Part shown: positions 1-7,514 of the stretch, piece by piece
Layout: each line of letters starts with the position of its first letter
Numbering within the stretch: the first letter of the stretch is position 1
DNA from: Clostridium sp. 28_12
GTDB taxonomy: Bacteria > Bacillota > Clostridia > TANB77 > CAG-508
Length of the DNA stretch: 53,592 bases
Direction: 5' to 3'
NCBI GenBank assembly: GCA_001916055.1
Contig: MNRR01000038.1
Span: 1-53,592, forward strand
Position numbers and translations under genes: made by a program
Notes under the pieces: generated by a model
What the model was told of the DNA's origin: nothing
Seen by the model: only the letters and a program-made list of their open reading frames with translations
The model's database searches: none

Positions 1-593
1 AAGAATTACTAAATAGCATTAAATTAGAACTACCAGAAACACCCGATATAAAGGATTTCCAAAAAATTATGCTAAATAGAGATGAAAAAATAAAAAATAA
101 AATCATAAAACCTAAAGATGAGTTGATAAAAAAATTATATAATGAGAATATATCGCTTTATAAAGAATTGTCAAAACAAACTACAATTATTGATAAATCT
201 GAGAAATTTGAAAAAGAAAAATTCAAATTAGAAACTGAAAACAGAAATTTAAGATTTAATTTAAATATGTTTCAACAAGAAGTTGAAAAAACTGCAAAAG
301 CTATTGATGTTGAATACGAAAATAAAATAAAAGATTTGGAAACAAAATATAAAAGCAAAATTGATAATTTAGAATATGAAAATAGTAAATTGAATAAAAT
401 TATTGACAAATTTAAAACTAATTTCAAAAAGTTTATGAAATGGATATGTAATAAATTCTCATATCCTTGCGAGGACGACCTTATACGAGATTTTAACGAA
501 GAAACATATTCTAATATTGATTTTGAACAACAACTCGATGTAAAACAATTTGAACAAGATTATGAAGATGAAATAGATTTTGATATATACTAG
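1..593 (+). CDS. MobV-family relaxase, C-terminal part (left element), cut by window edge
   Basis: The reading frame is open from base 3 and closes at a TAG at 591-593. The visible 196 residues are a lysine/glutamate-rich coiled coil followed by a conserved tail containing FSYPCEDDLIRDF. They match, residue by residue, the C-terminal half of the relaxase encoded at 10257-11499, including the stretch ELPETPDI that precedes the first internal methionine. The relaxase domain itself lies to the left of the window. MobV relaxases nick plasmid or element DNA at oriT for mobilisation; the coiled coil is usually linked to oligomerisation or membrane contact. This copy keeps the full tail, which the right-hand copy lost by frameshift. 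Confidence 0.85.
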   Translation, partial: ELLNSIKLELPETPDIKDFQKIMLNRDEKIKNKIIKPKDELIKKLYNENISLYKELSKQTTIIDKSEKFEKEKFKLETENRNLRFNLNMFQQEVEKTAKAIDVEYENKIKDLETKYKSKIDNLEYENSKLNKIIDKFKTNFKKFMKWICNKFSYPCEDDLIRDFNEETYSNIDFEQQLDVKQFEQDYEDEIDFDIY

Positions 594-604
594 TAGGAAT
601 TGAA

Positions 605-931
605 ATGCATAATATAAAAAATTTAAAACCATTTATAGAAGATTAAACTGATGATTTTTATGAAAACATTGTAAATATAAGGAAATATTTAAGTCAAAAT
701 AATAAAAAATATAAGAAAATTAAAGAAAGAATCCATAAAATTATGGATAGAAACCTAAATATTCAAAAATTACTTGATGAAACTTATTTAGAAAATGGAT
801 TAAGTACAGTAGAATGCAAGGATTTATCACAAGTTATTGTTTTATATAATAATTTACAAGATATTTTAGAAAAGGAAATTTATTTTAAATGTAGTATGAA
901 TGCTTATTATTATTTAAAAGAATTGGAATAA
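605..931 (+). pseudogene. Small helical protein gene with an in-frame stop (paralogue of 11878-12207)
   Basis: Reading from the ATG at 605 gives MHNIKNLKPFIED, then a TAA at 644-646, then continues in the same frame to 931 with sequence nearly identical to the intact 109-residue protein at 11878-12207 (KPFIE...DDFYE, HKIMDRNLNIQKLLDETYLE). The intact gene has glutamate-tyrosine where this one has aspartate-stop. Re-initiation at the ATG at 743 could still give a 62-residue product. Function is unknown; the protein is acidic, all helical in appearance, and follows the relaxase genes in both elements. Confidence 0.75.
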
Positions 932-945
932 TAGACTAAATCAAA

Positions 946-986
946 AATACGGAATGGACTTTAAATAGAACATTCCGTATTTTTTA
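946..986. terminator. Bidirectional terminator
   Basis: AATACGGAATG at 946-956 pairs with CATTCCGTATT at 971-981, followed by a T run. It separates convergent genes (931 on plus, 984 on minus). The same hairpin is conserved at the equivalent place in the right element (12214-12250). Confidence 0.85.
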
Positions 987-1445
987 ACTTTTTTTGAATA
1001 ACTTTCTGATTTTATTAAATATTTTTTGTATGAAACTTTTTTCTTTATATTCGACAATTGCTGTTTCTTCTGTTGCAGTTATATTTTCAAGTTTTTTTGT
1101 TTTTAGTTTTGAGTTTTTAAATAATTTGTCAGGATTATACTTTTCTCTTGCTTCTTGCTCCTTTATTTTCAAATAATTTTGGCATTTATTAATATATTCT
1201 TCTTTCTCCTTATCATTGCAAATATAATCAGAATATACTAAAGAAATTAAACCTCTCGTTTCAAGTTTTAAAGTTTGTTCATTCAATTTTTTACTTTTAT
1301 CATAATCAAATTTATAAGTTGTTGAAGCAATATCTTTCATAAAATTAATAAAACTTTTAGGTATTTTTTTTATAATCTCTGGTGACGCATTGCTTAATAT
1401 ACAGTTGAATTCAACTGCTGCTTCACTTAATTCTTTAGTAACCAT
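984..1445 (-). CDS. Small protein with C-terminal EYKEK-KIF-LFKK motif (left element)
   Basis: A 153-residue protein, not recognised from any named family. It is helical and charged; the middle reads REKYNPDKLFKNSK and the last 25 residues hold EYKEKSF followed by KIFNKIRKLFKK, a basic amphipathic segment. The same middle and end occur in the 154-residue protein at 12251-12715, and the basic segment recurs at the start of the 22227-22586 protein. It starts three bases after the stop of the upstream zincin gene, so the two are surely cotranscribed. The conserved tail could bind membrane, DNA or a partner; that is inference. Confidence 0.7.
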   Translation of the reverse strand: MVTKELSEAAVEFNCILSNASPEIIKKIPKSFINFMKDIASTTYKFDYDKSKKLNEQTLKLETRGLISLVYSDYICNDKEKEEYINKCQNYLKIKEQEAREKYNPDKLFKNSKLKTKKLENITATEETAIVEYKEKSFIQKIFNKIRKLFKKS

Positions 1446-1447
1446 AA

Positions 1448-3086
1448 TTATTCTCCTTGTTCATTTTGATTTTCTTGTTCTAAATCATTTGATTGAGCTC
1501 TATTCAAATCGTCAAGTACTTTTCTTCTTGATTCTATACTTTGTGGGTCTTCTGAAATTTCTTGTAAATCTTCTTTTAAAATAACAACTCCTGTTCTTTC
1601 AACTTCTCCAAATGATTGACCATCAAAATCAAAATTATCAATTTGATCTTTAGCTGTAATCTCATCAATATCTCCAAAATACATTTGTTTCGCTAACATC
1701 TCAATTTCAGATGCTTGGTTATTTTTTTGATTCCTTATTTTTTTTATCTCATCAATTCTACTTTTATTTTGTTGATAATATTCATATTTTGCTTGAATCT
1801 TTTGAGCTTTTTCATCTTTTCCTTGTAATTCTAAAATTCTAACATATTCTGGTGCATTTCCAATTACTTCTGAATGTTCTATATATTCTACAATATCATC
1901 TAATGATTCAACATTACCAAAATCCCCAATTTTTATTGTCCCATTAATATCAAATGAAATTTCAGCAACTTTATATGTATCATCTGAACGTACATATATT
2001 TTTTCTGTAAAAGGCTTTGATGAATCTTTCAATAGTTTTTTCATAGTAGTTTCACCTTCAAAAATAGTGTCAAATGGAAAACCTCCTAAACCAGAAATGA
2101 AAACCAATTCATTATTTCCTAAATCTAATCCATTTGTAAGAAATTCTTGATATTTTAAATAGTCTTCTTGATACAACATCTCTTTGGCATCCATACTCTC
2201 ATCTATTATTTGATTTATACTTCTATTTTGTAAATCATTGTCATTTCTAACTATTTCACCATATTCATTCATTGGCATAATAAAATCCTCCTTTAATTTT
2301 TCTAATTTCTTTATATCCGTCATTTGAATATATTGAACAATTTGAGTTTCGCATATTTTTATCAATGCTTTTGCTCTATCAGTCTGTTCTTGTGTAGGTT
2401 TAGCTTCATCTTCAAGCAAATTTCCGTTTTCGTCAACCCATGTTTCTTCTTGAATATTATAAATACCATCTAAAGCTTTTCTAAAATCTTCGTAACTAGC
2501 ATATCTATTAAATTTCTCTATCATTCTATTAAAAGCTTCTTTGCTCTCTTCATTTTGTGCTTGTAAAAAATCTGCTCTGCTTACTCCGATTGCTTTACAA
2601 AATAATTCGTTTAGTTTATCTTCAATTTGATATTCATCTAAATTTGTATTTATTTGTATTCCTAATGAATTATGTAATGTTTCCGGAATCTGAATATTCA
2701 ATATTGCTTCAGCCATATCTGTTGCAAATCTTTGAGTTGCACCTTCATTGCCACCAACACCCATATTAGATGTTTTGGAATCAAATCCTATACTTTTTTC
2801 ATTATCATCTAAAGCATGTTTCATTTCGTGCAACATATAAATTATAGCTTCTTCTTCATCTTTATATACTTTAGCATTGAAATATAATTTTTTTTGACCA
2901 GATACATATACACCATAAACTGATTTACCATTGATGTCATATTCAACACCATTTTTCAAAACATTTATAAGTTTTGTAATAAGTTCCTCTTTTTTTTCAG
3001 CTTGAAAATATCCGTTTTTCTATTCCAATAAAAACTATATTTTCAACAGCTTTTTGCATCGTTTTTTTGACATCATTAATATTCAT
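1448..3086 (-). pseudogene. HExxH zincin-like protein gene with a frameshift near its 5' end
   Basis: The main open frame is 503 residues from a TTG at 2959, but coding sequence clearly starts earlier. An ATG at 3086 with a GAGGTGA site upstream encodes MNINDVKKTMQKAVENIVFI, then after about 23 residues the frame must shift by one base near 3015-3020, at GAAAAACGGA, to continue as YFQAEKKEELITKLINVLKN into the main frame. Near the start is HEMKH followed about 23 residues later by NEGATQ, the layout of gluzincin metallopeptidases (HExxH plus a downstream glutamate). The remaining 400 residues are not recognised and end in a Gln/Asn/Glu-rich tail. With one added or lost base at an A run the gene may be recently broken, or this may be a sequencing error. 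It occupies the position that the 18-residue-repeat protein holds in the right element. Confidence 0.7.
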
Positions 3087-3190
3087 ATATCTATAAATCA
3101 CCTCTATAATAATTAATACAAAAATCCAAATATATTATATCATCAATAAAAAAATTTTTTCAACTATTTTCAAAATTTTTTTTAAAATTA

Positions 3191-3219
3191 TATACAAATC
3201 TTAAAAAATAGTGTATAAT
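3191..3219 (+). promoter_or_regulatory. Probable promoter of the structured RNA
   Basis: A perfect TATAAT at 3214-3219 lies 17 bases after TATACA at 3191-3196, a poor -35 match. Transcription would start near 3226, just before the hairpin array, and there is no ribosome binding site or reading frame after it. Confidence 0.5.
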
Positions 3220-3225
3220 TTATCT

Positions 3226-3403
3226 ATCAGGAAGAATAATATATATTATAAATAATATTATTTACTGGGTCTGAAATAATTTACTAGATTATGACTGGAC
3301 CCTTGCTAATGGTAATCGTTAGCAATAAATATTGGTCTCACAAGGACCAAACCCGCGTAGACGCTGAGCGTCGCAAAAAGCCATTCAAACGAATGGCTTT
3401 TTA
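3226..3403 (+). ncRNA. Structured RNA next to the DUF3800 gene (five hairpins)
   Basis: Between an upstream TATAAT and a strong terminator lies a non-coding stretch with five successive stems: GGGTC 3267-3271 with GACCC 3298-3302 (inner ATAAT/ATTAT); TTGCTAA 3303-3309 with TTAGCAA 3319-3325; TTGGTC 3332-3337 with GACCAA 3345-3350; GACGC 3360-3364 with GCGTC 3368-3372; and GCCATTC 3380-3386 with GAATGGC 3391-3397 plus a T run. Parts are much more GC-rich than the surroundings. It is convergent with the DUF3800 gene and ends at its stop codon. Established background: comparative searches have described a set of RNA motifs named DUF3800-I and onward because they sit beside DUF3800 genes. I infer this is one of those or a relative; which one I cannot tell. 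Confidence 0.75.
3378..3403. terminator. Terminator shared by the RNA and the DUF3800 gene
   Basis: Stem GCCATTC/GAATGGC with an AAAC loop, A run on the left and T run on the right, so it can end transcription from both sides. Confidence 0.85.
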
Positions 3404-4084
3404 TTATAATCTTTTGCTTTTTAATTGTCTTATAATTCCTAAAATATCTTTTACACTAAAGAAATATTTTTCTGCTTTTGTTAATGGCATATTATGATTA
3501 TGTTTATATACAATTTTATCTACAAATGTTAGCATATCAGAAACTTGAAATAATCTTTTTTCCTTATGATCAAATTCAATTCTATGTTCTACATTATTTT
3601 TTGTAATTAATAAAGTATCTATAATAGCACCTAATGCTTCTTGTCCATTGTCATAATAGACAACTACTTTTTCAAACTCATTCATATATTCACTTATAGA
3701 GTTTAAAAACTTGCTTATTTCTAATGCTAATTCTCTATTTAATTGGGTTCTATTGTTTTTAAACCTCTTGTCAATTATAACTGTATGTATTTTTACTTTT
3801 ACTCTTTTTGAAAAGTAAAATATAGACCAAAAAATATTTTTTCTTTGTTCCAAATTAAAGTGAGTATAATCTCCTCTTTTAGCTACTAAATCTGCTAGAT
3901 GTATCATCCCATCATATTTTGCTTTTTTTAGTCTATTATTTAAATATTCTAAGTCATTTGAAATAGAATCATCACTTTCATGTACTGTAAAAGAAACTCC
4001 ATATAATTCTGAACTTCCATCTACAAATCCAAAATCTCCACTTTCATCTATAAATATATTAAGTCTTCTTTTTATCTTAATCAC
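3404..4084 (-). CDS. DUF3800 protein
   Basis: 226 residues. The N terminus carries FIDESGDFGF (residues 11-20), the first acidic motif of DUF3800; further on are VVYYDNGQ and QVSDMLTFV, the later conserved acidic positions. DUF3800 proteins are predicted to have an RNase H-like fold and are common in phage-defence and mobile DNA. The start codon lies within the end of the ATPase gene (8-base overlap, 4077-4084), so translation is coupled and the two proteins are likely partners. The gene ends at a terminator shared with the structured RNA, the usual company of this family. A role as the nucleic-acid-cutting or RNA-binding part of a defence system is inference. Confidence 0.85.
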   Translation of the reverse strand: MIKIKRRLNIFIDESGDFGFVDGSSELYGVSFTVHESDDSISNDLEYLNNRLKKAKYDGMIHLADLVAKRGDYTHFNLEQRKNIFWSIFYFSKRVKVKIHTVIIDKRFKNNRTQLNRELALEISKFLNSISEYMNEFEKVVVYYDNGQEALGAIIDTLLITKNNVEHRIEFDHKEKRLFQVSDMLTFVDKIVYKHNHNMPLTKAEKYFFSVKDILGIIRQLKSKRL

Positions 4085-5873
4085 CTACTATCTCGGTTAT
4101 TAATTTTTCAATTACTTTTTCAAAATTTTTAATTGTTGTCTCATCATAAGTATCTTCTTGAAGCAAAATTTTATTATATGTATTGTAAGAGTAATTATAT
4201 TTATGTTCCACATAATCTTCATTATTAATTCCAAATTTTAATTGATCATTAGTAGAAAATAAATTTTCTATTTCGAAATCATTACCTAAAATTTTTTCAA
4301 AATTTCCATCTATAAAAATCAATTTATCTGAAAATGGTTGCTTTGAGTCATTTATACTATCATATACAGAACGACCTTTATCGTCTTGATCTAATAATAT
4401 ATTAAAGTCACAATTCCAACCAAACAATATTGATGCAATAGCAGGTATATTATTTCCACCAGTAGAGGGTATAATATTAGGCACATTCTTAATGTTTTTA
4501 CTTTTATAATATCCGTATAAATAGAAATAATCTGATATACCTTCTACAATTATATTTTTCTTATTAAAGTTTGGCCCAATGTTATAATTTAAATTTAATC
4601 CTAGCGCATTCGTTAAAGGTGTAATTGTGTCATATGTAGATTTAGAACTTGTAGGAATAGTTGTAATTTTATTATATATGTGTGAGAAACCAACTTCATC
4701 TTTAATTACAGTTCGAACATTTTGTATAGAGTCAATATCTACCATAAATGGAGAATGTGTTGTATAAATTATCTGGTTTCTATTTTTTATTAAATTCGAA
4801 AATAGCTTTGTGAGTTCTTTTTGAGCATTAGCATGTAAATAAACTCCAGGTTCATCCATTAAAATTATATTATTTTTAGTTGTTTTTGTATTATTTTTTT
4901 CCATATACTGTAATTGTATAAATGCACTTATATACCATTTAAGACCATTACTTCTTTCATCATAATCTAAATATCTTTGCGTCGTGTCTACCATGATATT
5001 AATTTCTTTTGAGTTTATTGCAAATTCTATCTCCACATTTTCTTGGCTATAAAAATTATTAAATTCGTTTGTAAAATAATTTTTTATATTACTATTTATA
5101 TCTCTTTCATAATTTCTTATATCTGATATATCAGTTGAGTTCATTTTTTCAACTAATTCTTCAACATCAATATTACATATTGATAAAAATTTTTCTAATA
5201 GTGTATCTTCTAATATATCTTGAGTATTATATCTTGAACTCAACATTTTATCTTCAATTTTAATAAAATTTGGAAAATTATTATATAAACTTTGAAGAAA
5301 GTTTATAGCCTCCTCTATTAAATTAGCTATATTAATATAATTTTCGTTATTTGTTCTTTTTAATGAATTTAGAATTGTTTCATAAGTATTGTAGTAAACA
5401 AATATATTAGTACTAGCACAAGTTAAATTTTCTAGCATTTCATTAAATGTAGTTTTAGAACTCTGATTTTGAAAAGATATACCTATTTTTCTTAATTCTT
5501 CAATTTGGCTTAAGAGAGAGTTATATTTTTCATTATTTGATATAAATTCTGACAAATCTCCTGAAAGTAAATAATCACCATAAGTTTTTAATTCTATATG
5601 AGCATTACCTTGAAATCCATAAAATGTTTTTTCATTTTTATATGTTTCAAAGTTTAACACTATATTAATATCTTTATTAGTTTTTCTGTTTCTAGGAAAA
5701 AAATACTTTTCATCTGTAAAACTAATTTTATTTATATTTGCTAAAGCATCTATTATATTAGATTTTCCAGATTCATTTTTACCAATAACTACATTTAGTT
5801 CATCAATAAATAAGGAATTATCTTCTTCTCCAAATGATTTATAATTATTAATTGTTACGTTTTTTAATTTCAT
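4077..5873 (-). CDS. OLD-like AAA ATPase with C-terminal TOPRIM domain
   Basis: 598 residues. Walker A is GKNESGKS at 31-38; ABC-type signature region RSNG near 307-310; Walker B IILMDEP with DE at 340-341; H-loop TTHSP at 371-375. The C-terminal part has TOPRIM motifs VEG at 443-445 and DQD at 495-497. This is the architecture of OLD-family nucleases, as in the Gabija subunit GajA and other anti-phage systems. No UvrD-like GajB helicase is present; instead the partners are a DUF6076-like gene 17 bases upstream and DUF3800 overlapping downstream. AAGGAAGGTG precedes the ATG. The combination differs from Gabija and from PARIS (AAA ATPase plus DUF4435), as far as I know them. Confidence 0.88.
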   Translation of the reverse strand: MKLKNVTINNYKSFGEEDNSLFIDELNVVIGKNESGKSNIIDALANINKISFTDEKYFFPRNRKTNKDINIVLNFETYKNEKTFYGFQGNAHIELKTYGDYLLSGDLSEFISNNEKYNSLLSQIEELRKIGISFQNQSSKTTFNEMLENLTCASTNIFVYYNTYETILNSLKRTNNENYINIANLIEEAINFLQSLYNNFPNFIKIEDKMLSSRYNTQDILEDTLLEKFLSICNIDVEELVEKMNSTDISDIRNYERDINSNIKNYFTNEFNNFYSQENVEIEFAINSKEINIMVDTTQRYLDYDERSNGLKWYISAFIQLQYMEKNNTKTTKNNIILMDEPGVYLHANAQKELTKLFSNLIKNRNQIIYTTHSPFMVDIDSIQNVRTVIKDEVGFSHIYNKITTIPTSSKSTYDTITPLTNALGLNLNYNIGPNFNKKNIIVEGISDYFYLYGYYKSKNIKNVPNIIPSTGGNNIPAIASILFGWNCDFNILLDQDDKGRSVYDSINDSKQPFSDKLIFIDGNFEKILGNDFEIENLFSTNDQLKFGINNEDYVEHKYNYSYNTYNKILLQEDTYDETTIKNFEKVIEKLITEIVGD

Positions 5874-5890
5874 AAGAACACCTTCCTTTA

Positions 5891-6994
5891 TTATTTATTT
5901 TCTATCATCCACTTATATAATTCATCTTCTGTAACTTTTCCTTGTTTGTAATCCTTTATCTTACCTTGTGCAATTTTCTTCCAACTATCAAAATCCTTTT
6001 TTAATTGTTTATTATTATTATTTCTAGCAACTTCCATAAACTTCTTTTGATAAGCCTTTCTATATTCAAGTAAAGCAGGAATCTTTTCTAAATTTTGTTT
6101 ATATGTTTGTTTTGCACCTTTTTCTCTACAGCTCTTTCCATCTTCATTTGGCAAATCACAATATATTTCATCCTGTCTAATTTTTGGAATAAAATATCTA
6201 TTGCAATGCTGACATTGTTTTATTGGTAAACTAGAATTTTTTACAAATTGTTCTAATACAACAAAAACAATATTACTTAATTTTTCACTTGTATAAACAT
6301 TAGTCATTGGTATAAAAGAATCGTCTTGATCAAGTTCTTCTGTTAGTTTATTTAATGATTGATTACCATATTTTAAATATTTATCTGAATATGTATCTAA
6401 AATAACTTCTATATCACTTGAATATGAATATACATCATTATGATGTGTTACTAAAGATGCAATAAATTTTGAACCTGGTTTGCTATTTTTTAGTTCTTCA
6501 TTTCCATTTAAATTATATACAAAATCTACACATTTTCTAAAATTATATTGCATATCTGATACATATCCATAACTATCTTCATATACTCTTTTCATTATTT
6601 TTGTTAATTCTTCTTCAGACTTATATGTATTTATTAATTCCTTATCTGGTACATATTCTCTTAATAATTCAAATCCATACAAATAGAAAAATGTATTATA
6701 TGCTTTATTAAAGTTTGAAAAGTCTGCATTTAATAAATTTATCAAAAGTCTTCCAAATTGCTCAGCAAAAGGATAAAGAATAGTTGCAGGATGTTTTGGA
6801 GCAGAATTTTTTTTGCTTGGCTTTTTTTTATAAAAGTCTTTTTCTTGTATAATTACCCTTTTATAATTAGATAAATCATCATTAAAATCGGTTTTATACA
6901 TATATAATGGTGTTGAATAATACTCCTCCTTAGAGTTTATATCAAACCATATATAAAATCCTTCATTAAAAGAATATTGAGGTAATTTACGCAT
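5891..6994 (-). CDS. DUF6076-like protein with a zinc-ribbon segment
   Basis: 367 residues and the first gene of the three-gene operon. The N-terminal 250 residues are aromatic and charged with no motif I recognise. Near residue 270 is CQHCNRYFIP, then YCDLPNEDGKSC, a CxxC...C...C set that should bind zinc; the rest is a basic helical tail. The same CxxCxRYx...YCDLPNxDG block appears in the remnant at 15809-16090 in the right element. Proteins of this type (I recall the name DUF6076) are frequent in mobile elements. AGGGGGA lies before the ATG. A sensor or nucleic-acid-binding role is possible but unproven. Confidence 0.7.
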   Translation of the reverse strand: MRKLPQYSFNEGFYIWFDINSKEEYYSTPLYMYKTDFNDDLSNYKRVIIQEKDFYKKKPSKKNSAPKHPATILYPFAEQFGRLLINLLNADFSNFNKAYNTFFYLYGFELLREYVPDKELINTYKSEEELTKIMKRVYEDSYGYVSDMQYNFRKCVDFVYNLNGNEELKNSKPGSKFIASLVTHHNDVYSYSSDIEVILDTYSDKYLKYGNQSLNKLTEELDQDDSFIPMTNVYTSEKLSNIVFVVLEQFVKNSSLPIKQCQHCNRYFIPKIRQDEIYCDLPNEDGKSCREKGAKQTYKQNLEKIPALLEYRKAYQKKFMEVARNNNNKQLKKDFDSWKKIAQGKIKDYKQGKVTEDELYKWMIENK

Positions 6995-7051
6995 TTTTTA
7001 ATCCCCCTAAAAATAAAATGTGAAATATTTCAAAATATTTTTATAAATATG

Positions 7052-7080
7052 TTGACAAATATAAAATATGATTATATAAT
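7052..7080 (+). promoter_or_regulatory. Consensus promoter P1 of the excisionase-integrase genes
   Basis: TTGACA at 7052-7057, 17-base spacer, TATAAT at 7075-7080. All twelve bases match the housekeeping consensus, unusually strong for an element that must keep integrase low. Confidence 0.85.
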
Positions 7081-7102
7081 CAATTTACAATTTTAAATAG
7101 TT

Positions 7103-7135
7103 TTGACAAATCTCTCACAATATAGTTATACTATA
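7103..7135 (+). promoter_or_regulatory. Second promoter P2 with palindromic operator-like site
   Basis: TTGACA at 7103-7108 and TATACT at 7127-7132 (18-base spacer). The -10 is embedded in the palindrome TATAGT-TAT-ACTATA at 7121-7135, a plausible operator. The excisionase start is 40 bases further on. Confidence 0.7.
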
Positions 7136-7171
7136 TTAAGTAAATGTTGTCAAGGAAAGGAGATAAAAAAT

Positions 7172-7369
7172 ATGCAGAATTTAGAAGACATCAACATCAA
7201 ATTATACTCAACGGATGACGTATGCAAATTATTGCATATTGGAAAACAGAAATGCTTGAAGTTATTTCATCAAGAAGATTTTCCAAGCATAAAGATAGGC
7301 AGAAAATTTTGGATAAAAGCTGACTGCCTAAACGAATTTTTAAGCCATAAACGAATTATGGCAGAATAA
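7172..7369 (+). CDS. xis: Excisionase-like MerR/Xis helix-turn-helix protein
   Basis: 65 residues starting at the ATG at 7172, chosen because AAAGGAGAT sits 7 bases upstream; the longer frame back to 7103 crosses the P2 promoter. The sequence LYSTDDVCKLLHIGKQKCLK followed by FPSIKIGRKFWI is the winged-helix pattern of small excisionases that ride with tyrosine integrases. It directs integrase toward excision by bending DNA at the element ends. It is followed 145 bases later by the integrase. Confidence 0.85.
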   Translation: MQNLEDINIKLYSTDDVCKLLHIGKQKCLKLFHQEDFPSIKIGRKFWIKADCLNEFLSHKRIMAE

Positions 7370-7374
7370 AAAGA

Positions 7375-7511
7375 AAGAAGACTTAATCTAGCACATTAAA
7401 TCTTCTAGTAAACAGGAAATACCCTGTTTGATATATTTGTAAAATAATTATACTACCAATTTATAAATTGAGCAAGGTATTTCCTCAAAAAATTTAAGAA
7501 ATGGAGGAAAT
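7375..7511 (+). promoter_or_regulatory. Structured leader of the integrase gene
   Basis: Two inverted repeats lie between xis and int: GAAGACTTAAT with ATTAAATCTTC near 7376-7406, and AGGAAATACC with GGTATTTCCT at about 7419-7483. The second reaches into the ribosome binding region (ATGGAGG at 7501-7507), so a long-range fold could hide it. Confidence 0.4.
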
Positions 7512-7514
7512 ATT

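Noticed and set aside
4077..5873. Gabija GajA
   Set aside because: The ATPase-TOPRIM layout fits, but the partner helicase GajB is absent and DUF3800 plus DUF6076-like genes take its place.
3226..6994. Retron (structured RNA next to effector genes)
   Set aside because: No reverse transcriptase is encoded nearby, and the RNA lacks an obvious msr-msd layout.
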